Position numbers and translations under genes: made by a program. Below the pieces are notes generated by a model. It did not search any database. It was not told the origin of the DNA and saw nothing but the letters and a program-made list of their open reading frames with translations. This document shows, piece after piece, positions 25,092-37,000 of a stretch of 64,000 nucleotides of DNA. This stretch comes from Trochalopteron elliotii (taxonomy: Eukaryota > Chordata > Aves > Passeriformes > Leiothrichidae): the NCBI GenBank assembly GCA_024734555.1, contig JANPWX010000060.1, positions 3,261,571-3,325,570 of the forward strand, read 5' to 3'. The first letter of the stretch is position 1, and each line of letters starts with the position of its first letter.

Positions 25092-25137
25092 ATGAAAATG
25101 TGGCTATGGGATTTCCTGGCTCTTTTCATCTCTCAAA
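25092..25137 (+). other. Exon-like stretch: signal-peptide-like frame and splice donor
   Basis: From ATG 25092 the frame reads MKMWLWDFLALFISQ, a short N-terminus with a continuous hydrophobic core typical of a secretory signal peptide. It is followed directly by AAA|GTAAGG (GT at 25138-25139), a good 5' splice site. Splicing there would leave the exon in phase 1, a phase commonly seen after signal-peptide exons of secreted and immunoglobulin-type proteins. The second in-frame ATG (25098) has an A at -3. Against it: without splicing the frame stops within about 60 bases, no upstream promoter or acceptor is evident, no downstream exon is recognised in the window, and a 15-residue match cannot identify a family. 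Confidence 0.2.
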
Positions 25138-27029
25138 GTAAGGTGGGCTGTATGTTCAAGAAGCACAAGGTATTTATAAGTAAGTATAGTTGGTAGGATC
25201 TGGGAACCAGAACCTGGAGAATGCCTGTGGGAAATTCACACACTGAACAGCCCCAAGCACCCTGAGATGATACCTTTTCACATAAAATGGGTAAAGTCAC
25301 AGTCTGCTGAGATCACCAGCCAGTTCTCAGCCCCCTGGGATATTAATTGCAATCAAGGGGCCAAAAGGAGCTTGATTGCTCTTGTAGGGCTGATTAGAGA
25401 CCAGCAATGTGTTCTTCCCAGAGGGCTCCAGTTTTTATGGATCTGTCTCTTCAGCACTAAACCATTCTCCCACTAAACTGGGAACAGTTTTAACCAGCTG
25501 TGCAGTTACATCTTGGCTTAGGAAGCAAAAATTTTAGGCAGGAAACAGAAATTTGTGCATTTCTTCAGGAACTCATAGTAATTAAGAACAATATCAAAAC
25601 TTCAGAAACTATATGGCAGGAGACTTAAGCTGCTTATTAAACTGCTTAGGCAAATTCTGCATTACTAATTTAAGTTTCACTGTTATGAAATATGAAAACT
25701 TTTGACAAACTCTGTCAGACCCTCGAACTTTGTGATGAACAGCAGGATGATCCATGCTTCATTTATCCTCTTGTCTCCATTCTCATTAGTACTCAAGCAT
25801 AGGAAAAATTAACTGCAATGGTAATGTCATATGCAAAACAAAAAAGTTTTGCAAACAGAAGGAGAATCCTACCCTTTGTAAAAGTTCTTTCAAGTGATAA
25901 AATCAGCAGAGATGACTGTTTTAATCTCACAAAAAAGAAATACAAAAGCGGATTTATGCTTCTCCCTGCCAGGTATGGAAAATATCAGGTAAAGCTCTCT
26001 TGAGACCCTAATCATTCTTGCAGAAAACATTGTCTTTCATGTGCCCAGTAGACTTCCACTTTCCTAGGAAGCTCTCTTCCACCTGCATCGCTGATATTGC
26101 ACAGATTCCAGATCCTGGAGCTAAAAGGCAAAATTCTCTCCATTCCTGAGGGACCACTGACTGCAGTCCCACTAGCCACAATCTTTGGAAATGTCTGCAG
26201 ATTCCTTGGAACACTTCAGAGCTGCATTTGGCAGCAGCACTTGAGGTCTTTACACACTTGTGGAATGCAATTTCTCCAATCACAAAGCCATACACTTTGT
26301 AGTGTCTCTCCACAGCCTTAAATGAACCACTTCAGCTCACAGCAGACCTGGGTAGATTATTGTGGAAAAGGTGAAACCAGTTCCCAGCTGACTACCAGGA
26401 TGTTGGCCACTGGCCCATTCTGGCCTTTTTAATTCCCATTAAGGAGGTTGTGTGGTTTCTCAGAAATCAAGTTGATTACATTAGGTGAAACACATGGAAT
26501 GTTCCTACAGCTGTGCTATCAGTAGAATCTCATCTGTATGTTGCCCTTGAGGACTTGCAACCAGTTATTTCTGAGATGTATTGTTTGAGTCAGTTGCTGA
26601 TAACAAATTATTTAATTGACATTACAGAAAAATGTGCAGCATGTGTCAGCTATGCACTAAATAAACTCTAGTACTTCAGATATTTTGTTAATAAGTTCAT
26701 TTTTTCTTAACACAGCTGATCATGATAGATGGTTTGATGGTGTGTTTTAGACCAAGCAACATCAGGACCCCTTAGAAATTCTGTCAAATTTTACATTTTA
26801 CCCACTAGTGTCTGAGCACATCAATGTATCTCCTCATTTCTTGGGCTTTGATATGTTAATAAATGGGAGAAGTTGCTGGTTTACTCTGAATCCCTCCTCT
26901 ATTGTAGAGACACCTTTTGTTCCACCTTCTTTCCCAACAAAAAGTAAGTGCAGGCTTTGCTTGTTTGCCATTTTAAATTGAGCTAGATTACTCAGGTGGT
27001 GTCTTTGGAGGGGGAATAGTTAATTCTTA

Positions 27030-27064
27030 AAAGAGAGAGAGAAAGAGGGAAAAGAGAGAGGAAA
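27030..27064. repeat. GA-rich polypurine tract
   Basis: A pure purine stretch with (AG)n character: two AGAGAGAG-type cores joined by AAAGAGGGAAA. It is a simple repeat, and such tracts can also act as GAGA-factor-like sites or form triplex DNA. Confidence 0.85.
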
Positions 27065-28915
27065 ATGCAAGAGTAAAGGAGGGAGGACTCTGCTTTGCAA
27101 ATGGGTGCACCGTTATGTGAAAGTGAAGTTACCAGCTTGTATGTGTTCTTAGACATAGAGATACCTAAATAAAATAAAAACTTAATTTTTCAAATGACAA
27201 ATATAATTTAGGCATAATTTATTTGCAGCACATGACTAGAGACATTGAAGAATGAAATTATAGGTTCTGAATTTCTGATGAAAATCTTAGCTTATTAGCC
27301 AAGAACAGAAACCAGGAAAGAACCATATTTAACACGTCTGTAAATCAGGGTGACACATGCAATCATTGAATCCATTCCAGTTCATTGAGTGCCAGCTTGG
27401 TTCCAGCTATTCTGTGTACTAATTGCTTATTTACTCTCTGACCTAATGTAATTTCTTTCCCTGTCTAAAGCTCTGGGATGGTCAAACCACAGCAACTTAT
27501 CCTAATTTTGAACAAAGCCCAAAGTGGATCAAAAGATTTTTATAATATTTAATAATCTTCAATAATTAAACAATAGAGCTACATTATTTTCCAGTGTAAT
27601 ACTTTGATGGATAAATCAAATTAAAAAACCCGAGGTGAAAGAGTAGCACTTAGGCTAAATGTTACTGCATGATCACACCATTTATTTTAAAAAAGGTCCT
27701 TCATATTAGTCACCCTTTGTTCTGCAAACTCAGAAGCATCTGCTCTTCTACTCAGATGTGTCAAGCTATCTGAAGCAGTAAGATAATAACTATTTTTAGG
27801 CACTTTAAAAATGATTGAAAATTAATGGAAGTTACTATATACCTGATATTTTGTAAATAGCATAAATACTTGTTCCAGAATAAAGAGGCTTGTAGTTTAT
27901 CCTACTTTAAACTAGATTTTGCAGAGGATTAGAAGGAGATGAAACTGCATTCGTTGCATCTTCTAGATTTTTATCTGAGTATTTCTAATTGTTTTGATCT
28001 GTGGTTAACCAGAAAAAATATGTTCTATTTTGGGTCAAAATAAGGAAGCATTACTCAGGCCAAGTTAACCTTTAATGAGTCAGATCCTTAATTATTAACA
28101 AATAAATAGAATTAAATTGATTTACACCCCATAAGTGTCTGACCAGAGACTCTGAAATGGCAATTCTGAATCAGCAGAGGTAAATGTACAGGGTTATGAA
28201 ATACCCACCGAGGGAGAAAGGGATGGTCATTTTCATCTGCCTGAACAAGTCTCCAACAAAGCTGGTTTTGCAGTATTAGTTTCATGTTTCCTTCTCACTG
28301 CAGGTTGTGCACTGATTATATGTTTCTTTCCAAATATTGAATGAACTGCTGGAATTTGGTCAGATGCTTGATGTATTTGCTGGTCCAGCAAAACGAGTTG
28401 AATATGATCAACACAGAACTCTCTTTTGCTTTACATTTTCATTGCTCCAAGGTCCTTCAACCAGAAAGGTGCCTTGTCATCTATTTAGCTTTGATTTCTT
28501 ATCTTTAGGGTTGGGCTGACATTTTTTTCTGCCTGACTGGAAAAGGATGCATCGAGGCATATTTCTGAAATCAGAGGATATGTACATTACAGTAAGGCAG
28601 TAAGTACATAGCCAGCAAGAACATTCCAGGTGCAGAATAAAGAGCACAGTGGGAAGCAGCTATAAGAGGATCTTATAGGATCATTTCTTTTCCTACACCA
28701 TTCAGTGTCAAAAATTGTTCTCCTGGCAGTTTGTCAGAGGGCATGTTAGGAATGATGTGTTCTCAAAAAAAACCTAAAAAAATAAAAGGTCTGCTTCACA
28801 ACAATTTTATTTGGCAGATGTAATTGAAAATATTTGTATGTGAGAGGCTTGGTTTAAGGACAAGAAAGGTTAGTGCCTGGCAGACAATAATACTTCACTG
28901 GTTTTATTTTTTCCC

Positions 28916-28930
28916 TTTTTTTTTTTTTTA
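28916..28930. repeat. Poly-T homopolymer (about T15)
   Basis: A T run preceded by a TTTTATTTTTTCCC pyrimidine stretch, about 35 bp of nearly pure pyrimidine in all. No retroposon body is seen on the minus strand. Confidence 0.85.
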
Positions 28931-31900
28931 ATATACACATTATTAACAAGAATCCAAACCACAGAAATTAACTTTGATTTTCTCAAGGACATGCTGCATT
29001 ATGCACAATGCATGCATGAATCCAGACATGTCCCCAAAGCCAGAAGGCCTTGCCAGGAGCATTCTTAGTTTTTCATATCTGGCTTTTCTATGAATAGGAC
29101 ATAGTAGGGGATCCAATCCACATGCAAGGAAAATGTGATTCTACAGTACCTGAGACTAAGCCAAGAGTCAGCCCTCCTTACAACAAAGTGTGATTATTGT
29201 TTTATTTGCCAGATGCATGAAACTCAGTTTTTGAAGTCTCCAGAGATAAAGAAAAGTGCTCAATTTGCATCATGGTTTAGCCCTACTTGACAAGTGGGCA
29301 CCACATGGTCACTCAGTGTCCACCCCCTTCCCCACAGCAGGATGGGGAAAGAATTAGAAAAGCAAAATCAGTGATGTCTTTGTGACATTATTTATGCATG
29401 AAACCAAAGTAGATAAGGTGTTTACAGAGGTTGTGGCATCCATTTTAGGAAAGTAAAAGTAATGGCCAATTCAGGAAACGCTATTTAGGACAAATGTTGT
29501 TGAGCAAATGAAATTACAGTGTCTTAGCAGCTAAGGACAATTACCAAGTATTATGTTTTATTCATGTAATTTACTGATGCCTTTGACCAGTCTGACATTA
29601 TGAAGATTGAGTCAGTCAGAATTTACTGACAACAAGCAGAGTCAATGACAACTTTCCTCGTTAAGAAGAAATGTTGGATCACTAAAGAAATATGTTTAGT
29701 CATTTGCCTATCAAATCCTGGGTTTAAAAAATGCTCTGAGCTGATTTCTCCTCCTGAGTGAAGGGGCTTGACATTTATTGTCACTGTCTTCCACCTCTGG
29801 CTTGAATTGGTGGCATGATGGAAATACCAGGCACTGTGCTTTGATATGGGGCCAGGATGATCTTAAGGATGTGCAACCACCACATGCAAGCACACAGACC
29901 CAGCTCTGAACTAAAGCATCACAGCCTGATAGAGTAATTCACTGAAATTCAATGCTTGAAATTAAATACCCCCATGAGTTTCCTTTATACCCATTATTAT
30001 AGAGGGGCTTTCAGCGCAAGAAAGCAATCGAGGATTCAGATATTTTAGATATAAAGAGGTCAGAGAAATGCCATCAAGCCTTGAATGTATTTGGGGATGT
30101 TGCATAGGACCCATTTTAAGTCAATACACAGATGTCAGAAAAATTTGTTTTATAGAACAAATACCTTATTCATAAGAACTGTAAAAACTAGGATCATCTC
30201 ACTCATTTCATACCTTCCTAACTTCCTAAATTGTGGGGGGTTGGTGCCAGGAGAGAATTTTATGACATCACAAATTATTAGATAATAACAGTTCAGTGCT
30301 TGGCTTATATTGGAAAACATTACAGATGGCATGAGAAAAACCATGGTTGCCAACACAAGCATCTCCAGATCTTGAGATAAGATAAATCTATAAACAAGAG
30401 ATAATAGGTCAAATGTACCGATCACAAACAAAGCAAGATTCTGCAGAGTAATAACAACCATATCATAGCTGTCTGTGTCATGTCCTGTGTTGGAACACCT
30501 CATCTGATAAATTTATCTTCACACTTTAGCTCCAGCTAAAATTGGAGATAAAGAAAACAAATGATGCATAAGGACCATACAACAGCACGTCTTGTCTACC
30601 CACGTGGGAGGTTTTTTATAGAATCAGGCTTCATTTGCCTTCCCTACTGTAATAAATGACATTTAAAGGCATATACAGCATATAACTAATATAGAATAGA
30701 TTTGTATCTGCATATATGATTATATATTGTGTGTGCTTATATGTAATGAGCTATAATAATCAAGCATATATCTGTACACAGGATATTTTAATGGCTAAGA
30801 AACCCTGTTGTAGTCAACAGTCAGTTTAGTTATGTGGATAATTTTAATAGACACATTACTTTAGAGCAAGGCTTTACCATCTGTTCTGCCCTCTAATTAC
30901 AAATGCAACAGTGATATAATTCACAATTGCATAATTCAAAATACATAAGGAATTTAATGTATGTCTCTGATCCCCTTTAATGTAGCTTGTGCCTGTTGTG
31001 TTTTCTTTTTGCTTTGTAGAACCCCTGAATAAGCCCAAGGAAAAGTTTTTTTCTCTTAAATTCTCTCCTTTTGCATTTGTTCCATAAAAGGTATTATTCA
31101 TATAAGTAAGGTTACTGAACATATGTGGAATGCATCTGAACACAAGTGCCTGCCTGTCACCTAGAAGCTATTCTTATATATACACTTATAGAAAAAGATA
31201 AACAATCCCTCTGGGTGTCTGGGCCTATGGACAAAGTTCTGTCAGACATCACAAATCCAGAGCAATTGCATTTTTAAATCTGACCCAGCTTCCATGTACT
31301 CTAATAAAAATGTCCTTAACTGTTTCAAAAGAATTAATTGATTCAAGAGAATGAAAGTGAAAACAAGTGAGAAAGTGCAAAATAAGGAGATACATTCCAG
31401 GTATGGCAGCTCAAAATAAACATGCATGGTGTACTTTATACAGCATGACCAATGGAAAAAGTCAAAAAAATCAAGCACACAATATAGGGAATTCTAAAGA
31501 TAATGGTGCTATAGCAACTCACCCACATCATAAACTCAGTGTTCTTATTATGCTCCTTTGAAAACATAAATATTAATTTGATAAGGAAGGGATGTAAAAA
31601 AGAAATTAGACGAGACAAAACAGGGCAAATACATGATCTATAAGTTACAGCCTGTATAGATCCTCTGAACTGCAGTTTTAATTCTAGAAGAACATTCAAA
31701 AAATTTTGAGATCAGATTATTCAGTTGATAAGTTCTGGTAATGTTGGTTGATTTTTCCCTTCAATGTCAGTCTTGAATATTCCACTGGGACAGAGTATTG
31801 AGCTGTGTTCCCTTACTTTTTCACTCTTTTACCTGTTTTTCATTTCTTCACACAGCAGCAAGGCCTGTCCAACAGAGAATAATTTAAATTGCTTGTGCAT

Positions 31901-32470
31901 CATCTTGTATACTTGTGGGGGAAAAAGTCATTGTTTTCTTTGTAGAAATTAATAATTAATTTTATTAAAGGATAATAATCCAGATTACTCCTTTTACAAA
32001 TATTTCTTAAGTAATAAGATGATCTGTCTTAAGCTTCTGCATTTATTCTATGGAGTTTCAGTTTTTTTCCTTAATGTTTTACTGAGAATTTTACCATAAG
32101 AAACAAGCTAAATAAGTATTTCATATTGAATTTATAACAGTGTGGAGGATCTTTCTTAGCTATACTTTTGCAGTGGAACTAGTTTGGACCACATGCAACT
32201 TTACAGGACATTGAAACAGACATTTCTGATAAAATTTTAAAAGGAAATGCAATACACAGTGTACAGATCTGTTTTCAAAATTTGGCTGTTTAACTAGATG
32301 CCTAAAAGTTAAGCCAAAGAAACTATTGAGAGCAACGTCCATCATTTTCCTACCGATAGTAGTTTATGGCATGCAATATCCCAGAGGTAAAGAACAGAAC
32401 ATTTCTACATGTCTCTGGTGAAATCAGTTTCCTTTTAAATGTTATGTGCTAAAATGCTTCAATGCAGTCA

Positions 32471-32545
32471 GGAAAAAGAAAAAAAAGGGGGGGGGGGGGG
32501 GGAAAGAAAAAGAGAAAAAAAAAAAAACAAAAACAAAACACACAC
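32471..32545. repeat. Polypurine tract with G16 run and A-rich sequence
   Basis: An A-rich lead-in (32471-32486) is followed by 16 consecutive G (32487-32502), then A/G-rich DNA and an A13 run (about 32515-32527), and finally an A/C-rich tail. The first 57 bases are essentially all purine on the + strand. This makes the frames over it read Lys/Gly or Phe/Pro; no protein is encoded. Confidence 0.92.
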
Positions 32546-33347
32546 CCAGATTAAACAAAAGCTTAGACATTACAGGAAAGCCAAAATACCAGCAGGTGTT
32601 CCTCCTCACTTGGTGCTCCAGCCCAGGAAAATAAACTACCACACTACATGGAGCAAGTGTGAGTCACTGAACATTGTAAATTTTCCTAATGCATCACAGC
32701 TACAGAAACACCTGTGCTGAACACAGTAACATTGTGCTAATCCTCTGCGAATATTTCAACAGCCCTCCAGTGTTTTTTTTCGTTACCAGCATGCTGTGGT
32801 GGTCAGTGTTTTTCTTTCTCCTCCTCCCCACACGCCCCCAGCGCTGCCAGGTTTGAACTCAGCCGGGTGCCGGGGCAGTGCCCGGCCCCTGCAGCTTCCC
32901 CAGGACGGTGGCCAGCCTCAAACATCCTTCCTGGGCAGCATGAGGCCAACACCACCCTTGGCTGCTTCTGCTCCAGCCCAGCCAGGCACAGGGGTGCTCT
33001 GCTGGCATCACTTTCTGCTGCTCTGTGCTTCCCCTGCGTAAGAAAAGATTCTGTGACTTGCCTGGGTGACAGTGCTGCGCTTTAAAATGGCTGCAAGTTC
33101 AAAACAGTGTTTTCATGCCCTCCCTTGTGCTGATTAAGGCCAAAGCAGGTGGAGGATGATCCCATCCAGCACTGCTCAAGGAGTACCAAGGGAATTGCAG
33201 GCAAAAACCAGTTTAAGACACAGGGGACGCCCCTCACTCCCTCTCCTGGAGAGCAGCCACCCTGTACAGTCCTGCTTCACCCACACACGCCATGTCCTCG
33301 CCATGGGGTGCCCCAAGTGTCCCCAGTGCCTCACTGGGCTCCCCCAT

Positions 33348-33370
33348 GGGGGAGGGAGGAGGGCTCAGGG
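33348..33370 (+). other. Candidate G-quadruplex motif
   Basis: Four G runs (33348-33352, 33354-33356, 33361-33363, 33368-33370) are separated by loops of 1, 4 and 4 nt, fitting the G3+N1-7 rule. It lies in the centre of the GC-rich block. Confidence 0.6.
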
Positions 33371-33728
33371 ACACCTGAAGACCTGCTGGGGCACCTCACC
33401 CCACAGATTTCCCTTCACCCACAGAGCTGAGGTCCAGGGAGGGTGACTGTGAACCTCGTCTGTGTGTCCCCATCCTTTCCAGGAAAAGCTGAGGGGGAAG
33501 AGCCTGCCTTGTGCAAGGCCAGCAGGGAGGAGACAGCCCTTTGGGGCCCCACAGCTTCCCCAGCCTATCTACCATCAACTCTTTTCTATTAGATAATGAG
33601 CACAGGCTGGGAAAGCCATGAGAGGTCGTTTAAACCTTATAGCCAAGATTTAAGCAAATTGCTGGTACTAGAGATTAGGCCAGGCTATGGAGAGCAAAGG
33701 CACAGCTTTGTCCCCTTTGGGTGATGCA

Positions 33729-33742
33729 CCAGGTGCACCTGG
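33729..33742. promoter_or_regulatory. Perfect 14-bp palindrome made of two abutting E-boxes
   Basis: CCAGGTGCACCTGG is its own reverse complement. It contains CAGGTG directly followed by CACCTG, two E-boxes of the type bound by ZEB, SNAI and class I bHLH proteins. Whether it is occupied cannot be judged from sequence alone. Confidence 0.4.
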
Positions 33743-33904
33743 AAACCACAGCTCATCCCAGGGCAACGAAGGGATGGAGAACAGCTGAGAATCCTCACAC
33801 CCCCCTGCATCTGAGGGGTCAGTGGGGAGGCAGAAACTAAAAGGACACCCAGATTAAGGACTGTGATGTGCTGTTTGTAAAGAGATTACATGCAGTTAAA
33901 GGTG

Positions 33905-33945
33905 CAGTTTATTGCAGCACTGACAGGCTGAGGGCTGAGAACGAG
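33905..33945 (-). promoter_or_regulatory. Possible minus-strand polyadenylation signal
   Basis: On the minus strand a CTCAGCCTGTCAGTGCTGC stretch leads directly into AATAAA (33913-33908) and then CTGCACC. A GC-rich lead-in of this kind is typical of LTR R regions and mRNA 3' ends. No LTR ends or upstream gene were identified, so this is a weak call. Confidence 0.25.
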
Positions 33946-34055
33946 CCAGAGACCCAGAAGTAGCTTTCCCATAGCTCACAAACTTCACAATTTACGTGGC
34001 AGCTCTCTTCTAAAGTCAGGCTTTTCATCAGAGATCACTATGGTCTTCAACGATG

Positions 34056-34096
34056 AAAAAAAAAAACAAAAAACCAAACACAAAACCCCCCAAAAG
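34056..34096. repeat. A11 plus A/C-rich simple repeat
   Basis: Eleven A followed by CAAAAAACC-, AAACACAAAA- and CCCCCC-type sequence. It could be the decayed tail of a + strand retroposed sequence ending at about 34055, but no target-site duplication was found by eye. Confidence 0.8.
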
Positions 34097-37000
34097 TTCA
34101 GCACTTGCAGAATTGGTTACGCCTCATTCTTATTCAGGTTTAAAGACCATGAGCACCACCATCTTGTCTCCCTGCCTGGAGCTCCTGGGATTCATTCCCC
34201 ACCCTGCAAGCCCAGCCCTGTACACTGTTCCCATGCAACAAGGAAGAGAATTCTGACCTACAAGTCCACAGCTCAAATATACCATGAACACTAACTTAGG
34301 AATTATTGAGTTAAAAGAAAAAAAAAGTGCCACAATCTAGTATCCATGTCTTAATAATTTTTCATTAATTTCTTAATAAAGTGGGACTTTATTAAGAATT
34401 GGAAGACATTAGCACAATTAATGATGCTAAGATAGAATTTCCAGTTGAAAAGAATATTCCACACTGAAAAATGTTTTCCTTTTGGCAAAATTGATAAATT
34501 TTGGTTTATAATAACCTCTGTGTAGATAATAAATGGTAGCTTTTGCCAGTGAACTGAGAGGGAGAGGTCAAGAGCTACCAAGTGTAAGACTAAATGAATG
34601 AGTCACAAATGTCCTGTTTATAATTGTCAAGAGTGTACATTCCATTTCTTCATTAAGTTGTCTATAAGATAGGAGAGTATAACAAGTAAATATTACCTAA
34701 TCAGTTAAATATACTTCTTCACACAGAAAACTTTATTTTGTGATGAAAATTGTCATGTTGTTTTTTTAATAAAATATACTTTCCATAAACCACAACTTGA
34801 CAGGTTTTGACTATATAAAGCAGAGGACACCAAAGCAAGGAACATGAACATGATTCTGTGGCAGCATTTTCAGAGTTGTCTGTATGATTTTGGAGCTTAC
34901 CTGCATTACATTCCAGGGTCTGCAGCTGCTCTGAGCTCAGCACAGACACCTGGGGGATGGCTTGAGGGTTGTCACACTGGTCCTGTCACTTACTGGACTC
35001 CACCAGAGCTGACAATTTAGAATCACTACAAGTGCACTGATCTCATTTTCCCAGTTTATAGACACAAGCTGACTCCTTCTGTCATGTTCTGACAGACAGA
35101 AGAAGCAGCTACAATGCCAAGAGTGGATTCTGATTAAATAAGTAATTCTTTTATCTTCCATTGTAACTCTTATCAAGGCAAAGTGAACCTTTTAAAAGAT
35201 GCTAATATGTGCCATAAATTAGGAAAAAAATCCATTTTAACCTCTACCATAGCTGATATTTTAGTGAATTTACAAGGCTCCATGATGTTACTCCTGAGAA
35301 TTCTTTATTCCAAGTGGAACTCAACTATGTCCCAAAACCAGAGATGAAATCTAGTTTATCACCTATAGGTGTTTAATAATTCTGCTTCATTTTCTGCTTT
35401 CTATTCTTATCATGTCAACAGCACAAAAAATTACCTGCTAACGGCAAAACCAGTTGAGAATTCAACTTTCTGCTGTCATCAGTGGCTTGATTTATCTTCT
35501 ATCATCTCAGAGAAATCGTCAGTTAAAGTCCACATTTTTATCCTTATCTTCCAGCCTATCCAGGTTCATGAAATAAGTCTTGCAGGCAGTTTTCTCACTG
35601 GAGATTGAGTTAATGAGCTCTTCAGAAAATCATTGCCTGAGTAGAAATCTGGTCTGGTCTGCAGTTCTAGAAAAAGGCAGTGTGACAGAGTTACATTTTA
35701 CTTGATCAAGTTTTTCATATTCCTCAAGAAGTTGGTGCAGTTGTAAGAGTGGACACATGCATGTGTCCCCCTGGGTGAGGAAATGCCAACATTCTTCTGC
35801 TTCTGAATGTTTCTAATGCTTCAGAAGTTGTCCTGAAAGAACAATTCATATTCAAAGACTTCTTTCAAAGAGCTCAGCTTCAGAATTACTCCTTGGATTC
35901 ATGTTTCAGATTGCAAGGTAAGAGTGACAAATAATCAATCACACAATTGCTATTTGCAGAGCCTTTGTTTTCTGAGATAATTAGAGTTCTTCAGGAGTTG
36001 TCCAAAGGTATGGATAAAAAGCATCAATATATCTGCTGCTGCTGTTGATTCAGATTTTACTCACAATTTACTTTGCTGAGGTCATATCTCGATGAACTAG
36101 AATCAGAAAACATATGACAAGCTCAGGCTGTTTTATCAAAACCTGTCAAGTTTAACTAGGATGCCAATATTCTTTTGTGTCATGTACCTTTAATTACCCA
36201 TTCTGAAAAAAAAAAAATACCCAAGGAGATTATTACAGAGTCAAATTTGGCTTTGTTAAATCTCACAGCCTCTCTCCATTAATAACTTTATACCAGATGC
36301 TCCAGCAAGACACCCAAGAACTTGGGTTAGCAACAGTCAAACCTTAGGAGACTGCTTAACCTCCTCAGTAGTGCACACAAACACATTCTGTAAATGGACT
36401 GGAGGACCTAAACATAATTTATTTTCCTTTGCACTTCTGCTTTATGTAACCCTTTGATGTAATAAGGAGCATTAAAAAAATAGATTTTAAGACTGTAATA
36501 TCTTAAGGTGCTACTATAATGAAAATAGAAATTTTTCTTCTAAGTAATATGCATTGATCAAATCTGTAGTAAATTTATTGGAAGGACATTAAATTATTTT
36601 GTTGTCATGCAATGATTTTCTACAAAAAATGTAGAAAACAACATGTCAAACAAAGCTCTATTCCTGTGTGAACTTGTGCCAGTCTCAACACTGATTCAAG
36701 GCCTTAATAAATGCAAATTTATTTTGAGGACCTTGAACTACAGCCACCTTCCTCAATACACCTGGAAAAAAGACACTGAAGTGAGTGGAAGTTCAGCACC
36801 CACAGGATGTCAGCTTCAATAAGGTTCCAAGACAGGTGTGAACCTTCTGCGAGATCTTTGTAGCAGATCCTGTGGACCTCTTTCCCTGGAAAGTGTCCCT
36901 CCTCTGCATGTGGAACTCAGCTCATCCTTGCTTTGTCACTTCACTCTGAGTGATTACAATCAGTGAGCTCATCCAAGCCCAGTCTCATTTTTACAAGAGC

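Larger units (their letters stand above)
25143..32465. other. AT-rich unique DNA, no gene seen
   Basis: No exon, RNA gene or mobile element is recognised. Simple-sequence content is limited to a GA-rich patch (27030-27064), a T15 run (28916-28930) and an alternating purine/pyrimidine AT-rich stretch around 30660-30780. Open frames (for example 30150-30503 minus, 117 codons, very hydrophobic) have no recognisable domain and sit in AT-rich DNA, where hydrophobic translations arise by chance. Confidence 0.75.
32790..34050. other. GC-rich block between two A-rich tracts, identity unknown
   Basis: About 1.25 kb that is distinctly richer in C and G than the surrounding kilobases, with several CpGs near 32830-32915. 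It is bounded by the G16/A-rich tract on the left and by A11 plus an A/C-rich tail on the right (34056-34096). It holds a G-quadruplex motif (33348-33370), a palindromic E-box pair (33729-33742) and, on the minus strand, an AATAAA (33908-33913). The frames at 32796-33085 and 33149-33446 overlap in alternative frames and have no recognised domain. A retroposed or LTR-derived insertion is possible, as is a small GC-rich regulatory region; neither is shown. Confidence 0.35.
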
